The notes beneath the pieces were generated by a model, which saw only the letters and a list, made by a program, of their open reading frames with translations, was not told where the DNA came from and did no database searches. From assembly GCA_002773975.1 (NCBI GenBank), contig PEZR01000066.1:1-7359 (forward strand): a stretch of 7,359 nt of DNA. Direction: 5' to 3'. Position 1 is the stretch's first letter. Each line of letters starts with the position of its first letter. The position numbers and the translations under genes are program-made. The DNA comes from Bdellovibrio sp. CG10_big_fil_rev_8_21_14_0_10_47_8 (GTDB lineage Bacteria > Bdellovibrionota > Bdellovibrionia > Bdellovibrionales > Bdellovibrionaceae). Shown here in pieces: positions 6,494 through 7,359 of the stretch.

Positions 6494-6858
6494 TCTCATA
6501 TGAAGTTTATAAAATCCTACACATCGCGGGAATTGCACTTCTGTGTCTTGGATTAGGCGCCGTCGCGGCCAGCTTTGCCTCGGGCTCACCCATCAAACCG
6601 GCGGTCAAAATGGCTGGCTTTATCGGTCATGGCCTGGGACTGCTCTTGATCCTGATTGGTGGTTTTGGAATGGCGGCACGTCTGGGGCTCGTCCACGGAC
6701 TCCCAGAATGGATTTACGCAAAACTGGGTATCTGGCTGGTATTGGGTGGAGTGGTGGCTGTGGCAAAACGAAAATCCCAATGGATTGTGGGACTCTTTGT
6801 GCTGTTCACAGCCCTGGTTTCCTGTGCCGCTTGGATCGCCATCACCAAACCGTTCTAG
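6490..6858 (+). CDS. Four-helix integral membrane protein of unknown function
   Basis: A 122-residue, very hydrophobic protein with four likely transmembrane helices at about residues 8-30, 41-64, 74-92 and 97-117. H11 in the first helix (YKILHIAGIALL), H47 in the second (GFIGHGLGLLL) and W74-K78 before the third (EWIYAKLGIWLVLGG) give the general look of small SirB/HemJ/CopD-like membrane families, in which a helical His may bind haem or metal. The likeness is too weak to assign. Its ATG overlaps the lpxD stop codon (ATGA, 4 nt) and has AAGGAG 5 nt upstream, so it is certainly co-transcribed and probably translationally coupled with lpxD. Its stop codon interlocks with that of the convergent methyltransferase gene. 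An envelope role is suggested only by the linkage to lpxD. Confidence 0.85.
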   Translation: MISYEVYKILHIAGIALLCLGLGAVAASFASGSPIKPAVKMAGFIGHGLGLLLILIGGFGMAARLGLVHGLPEWIYAKLGIWLVLGGVVAVAKRKSQWIVGLFVLFTALVSCAAWIAITKPF

Positions 6859-7359
6859 AACATACTGTATTTCAGAAATCGACACTCTAAGGGGCCATTG
6901 TAAACAAAGTGTTTACGTGTGGCCTTGAGTTTCATATCCATGATCAAATCCTTGTTTCCAGATAAGATCCAAGCATCCCAACCCTTAAAACGATGTTTCA
7001 AGGTGTGCCCGAGGTCTCGATAGACGTCTCTGAGATTGTCCTCTTCACCCAGCCTTGCTCCGTAGGGAGGATTCGTGACCAACATTCCCTTTTCAACTGG
7101 AGCCTCGTAGGTCGCAATGCTTTCGGCTTTGAATTCAATCACGTGATCCACACCCGCGCGACGGGCATTTGTTTTCGCAGCAACAATCATCCGACGATCA
7201 ATGTCGGCACCATAGAATTTGAAATCCAAATCGTCGATCTCTTGATCCGCGGCCTCTTCAACCACTTTATCCCAAGCTGCGCGATCAAAACCTTTGAGGT
7301 CCATAAAGGCAAACTTGCGACGATGACAACCTGGAGCCACGTTCAAGGCCATCATTGCG
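6855..7359 (-). CDS. RlmL-type (THUMP/N6A-MTase fold) RNA methyltransferase, C-terminal part
   Basis: The C-terminal 167 residues of a class I SAM-dependent methyltransferase of the COG0116 group, which includes the first half of E. coli RlmL (m2G2445 of 23S rRNA). The frame is open through the right edge. Visible features are the AMMALNVAPGCHRRKF segment after SAM motif I, FYGADIDRRMIVAAKTNARRAG (the acidic SAM-ribose-binding loop), the catalytic NPPYG at 95-99 of the visible ATG-initiated stretch followed by ARLGEEDNLRDVYRDLG, and the ending YNGPLECRFLKYSMF. The protein stops at this last motif, so it lacks the second (RlmK) methyltransferase domain of the E. coli fusion and is more like the single-domain YpsC type. 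The THUMP domain and motif I are outside the window. The target base cannot be told from this fragment. Confidence 0.93.
   Translation of the reverse strand, partial: AMMALNVAPGCHRRKFAFMDLKGFDRAAWDKVVEEAADQEIDDLDFKFYGADIDRRMIVAAKTNARRAGVDHVIEFKAESIATYEAPVEKGMLVTNPPYGARLGEEDNLRDVYRDLGHTLKHRFKGWDAWILSGNKDLIMDMKLKATRKHFVYNGPLECRFLKYSMF

Noticed and set aside
6008..6589. Long minus-strand open frame (193 codons) opposite lpxD
   Set aside because: It lies wholly antisense to the well-supported LpxD hexapeptide region and the start of the next gene, has no recognisable domain, and its composition looks like a reverse-strand shadow.

Overview
The window holds ordinary chromosomal genes of a diderm (LPS-making) bacterium: nine protein genes, two of them cut by the window ends, with almost no non-coding DNA. 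LpxD means lipid A synthesis. Moderate GC, lysine-rich tails on several nucleic-acid-binding proteins and the general style of the proteins suggest a Bdellovibrionota or other former deltaproteobacterial lineage, but this is an impression and no marker in the window proves it. I see no tRNA, rRNA, CRISPR array, insertion sequence, phage gene or sign of recent transfer.

Layout. Positions 1-769 (minus) are the N-terminal third or so of DNA topoisomerase I. A 140-bp divergent spacer follows, then a plus-strand HAD-family phosphatase (910-1686). It converges, with a 14-bp gap, on a four-gene minus-strand cluster running from 5281 down to 1701. In transcription order the cluster is: a lysine/alanine-tailed protein with a small SH3-like C-terminal domain, translation initiation factor IF-1, the S1-domain transcription accessory protein Tex, and a small membrane protein with a zinc-ribbon tail whose start codon overlaps the tex stop codon. 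A 111-bp divergent spacer (5282-5392) with a perfect 8-bp-arm palindrome separates this cluster from a plus-strand pair: lpxD and a four-helix membrane protein, again joined by an ATGA overlap. The last gene (minus, open at the right edge) is the C-terminal part of an RlmL-type THUMP/N6A-methyltransferase-fold RNA methyltransferase. Its stop codon interlocks with that of the membrane protein.

How the genes fit together. The minus-strand cluster is mainly about transcription, translation and RNA (IF-1, Tex, and an unknown protein whose C-terminal domain resembles RNA-polymerase-binding SH3/Tudor modules). The plus pair concerns the outer membrane. I found no hidden mobile or defence system. 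The points most worth a second look are the K/A-tailed SH3-like protein in front of IF-1, the divergent N-terminal domain of LpxD, the AT-rich palindrome between the two operons, and the uncharacterised zinc-ribbon membrane protein coupled to tex.
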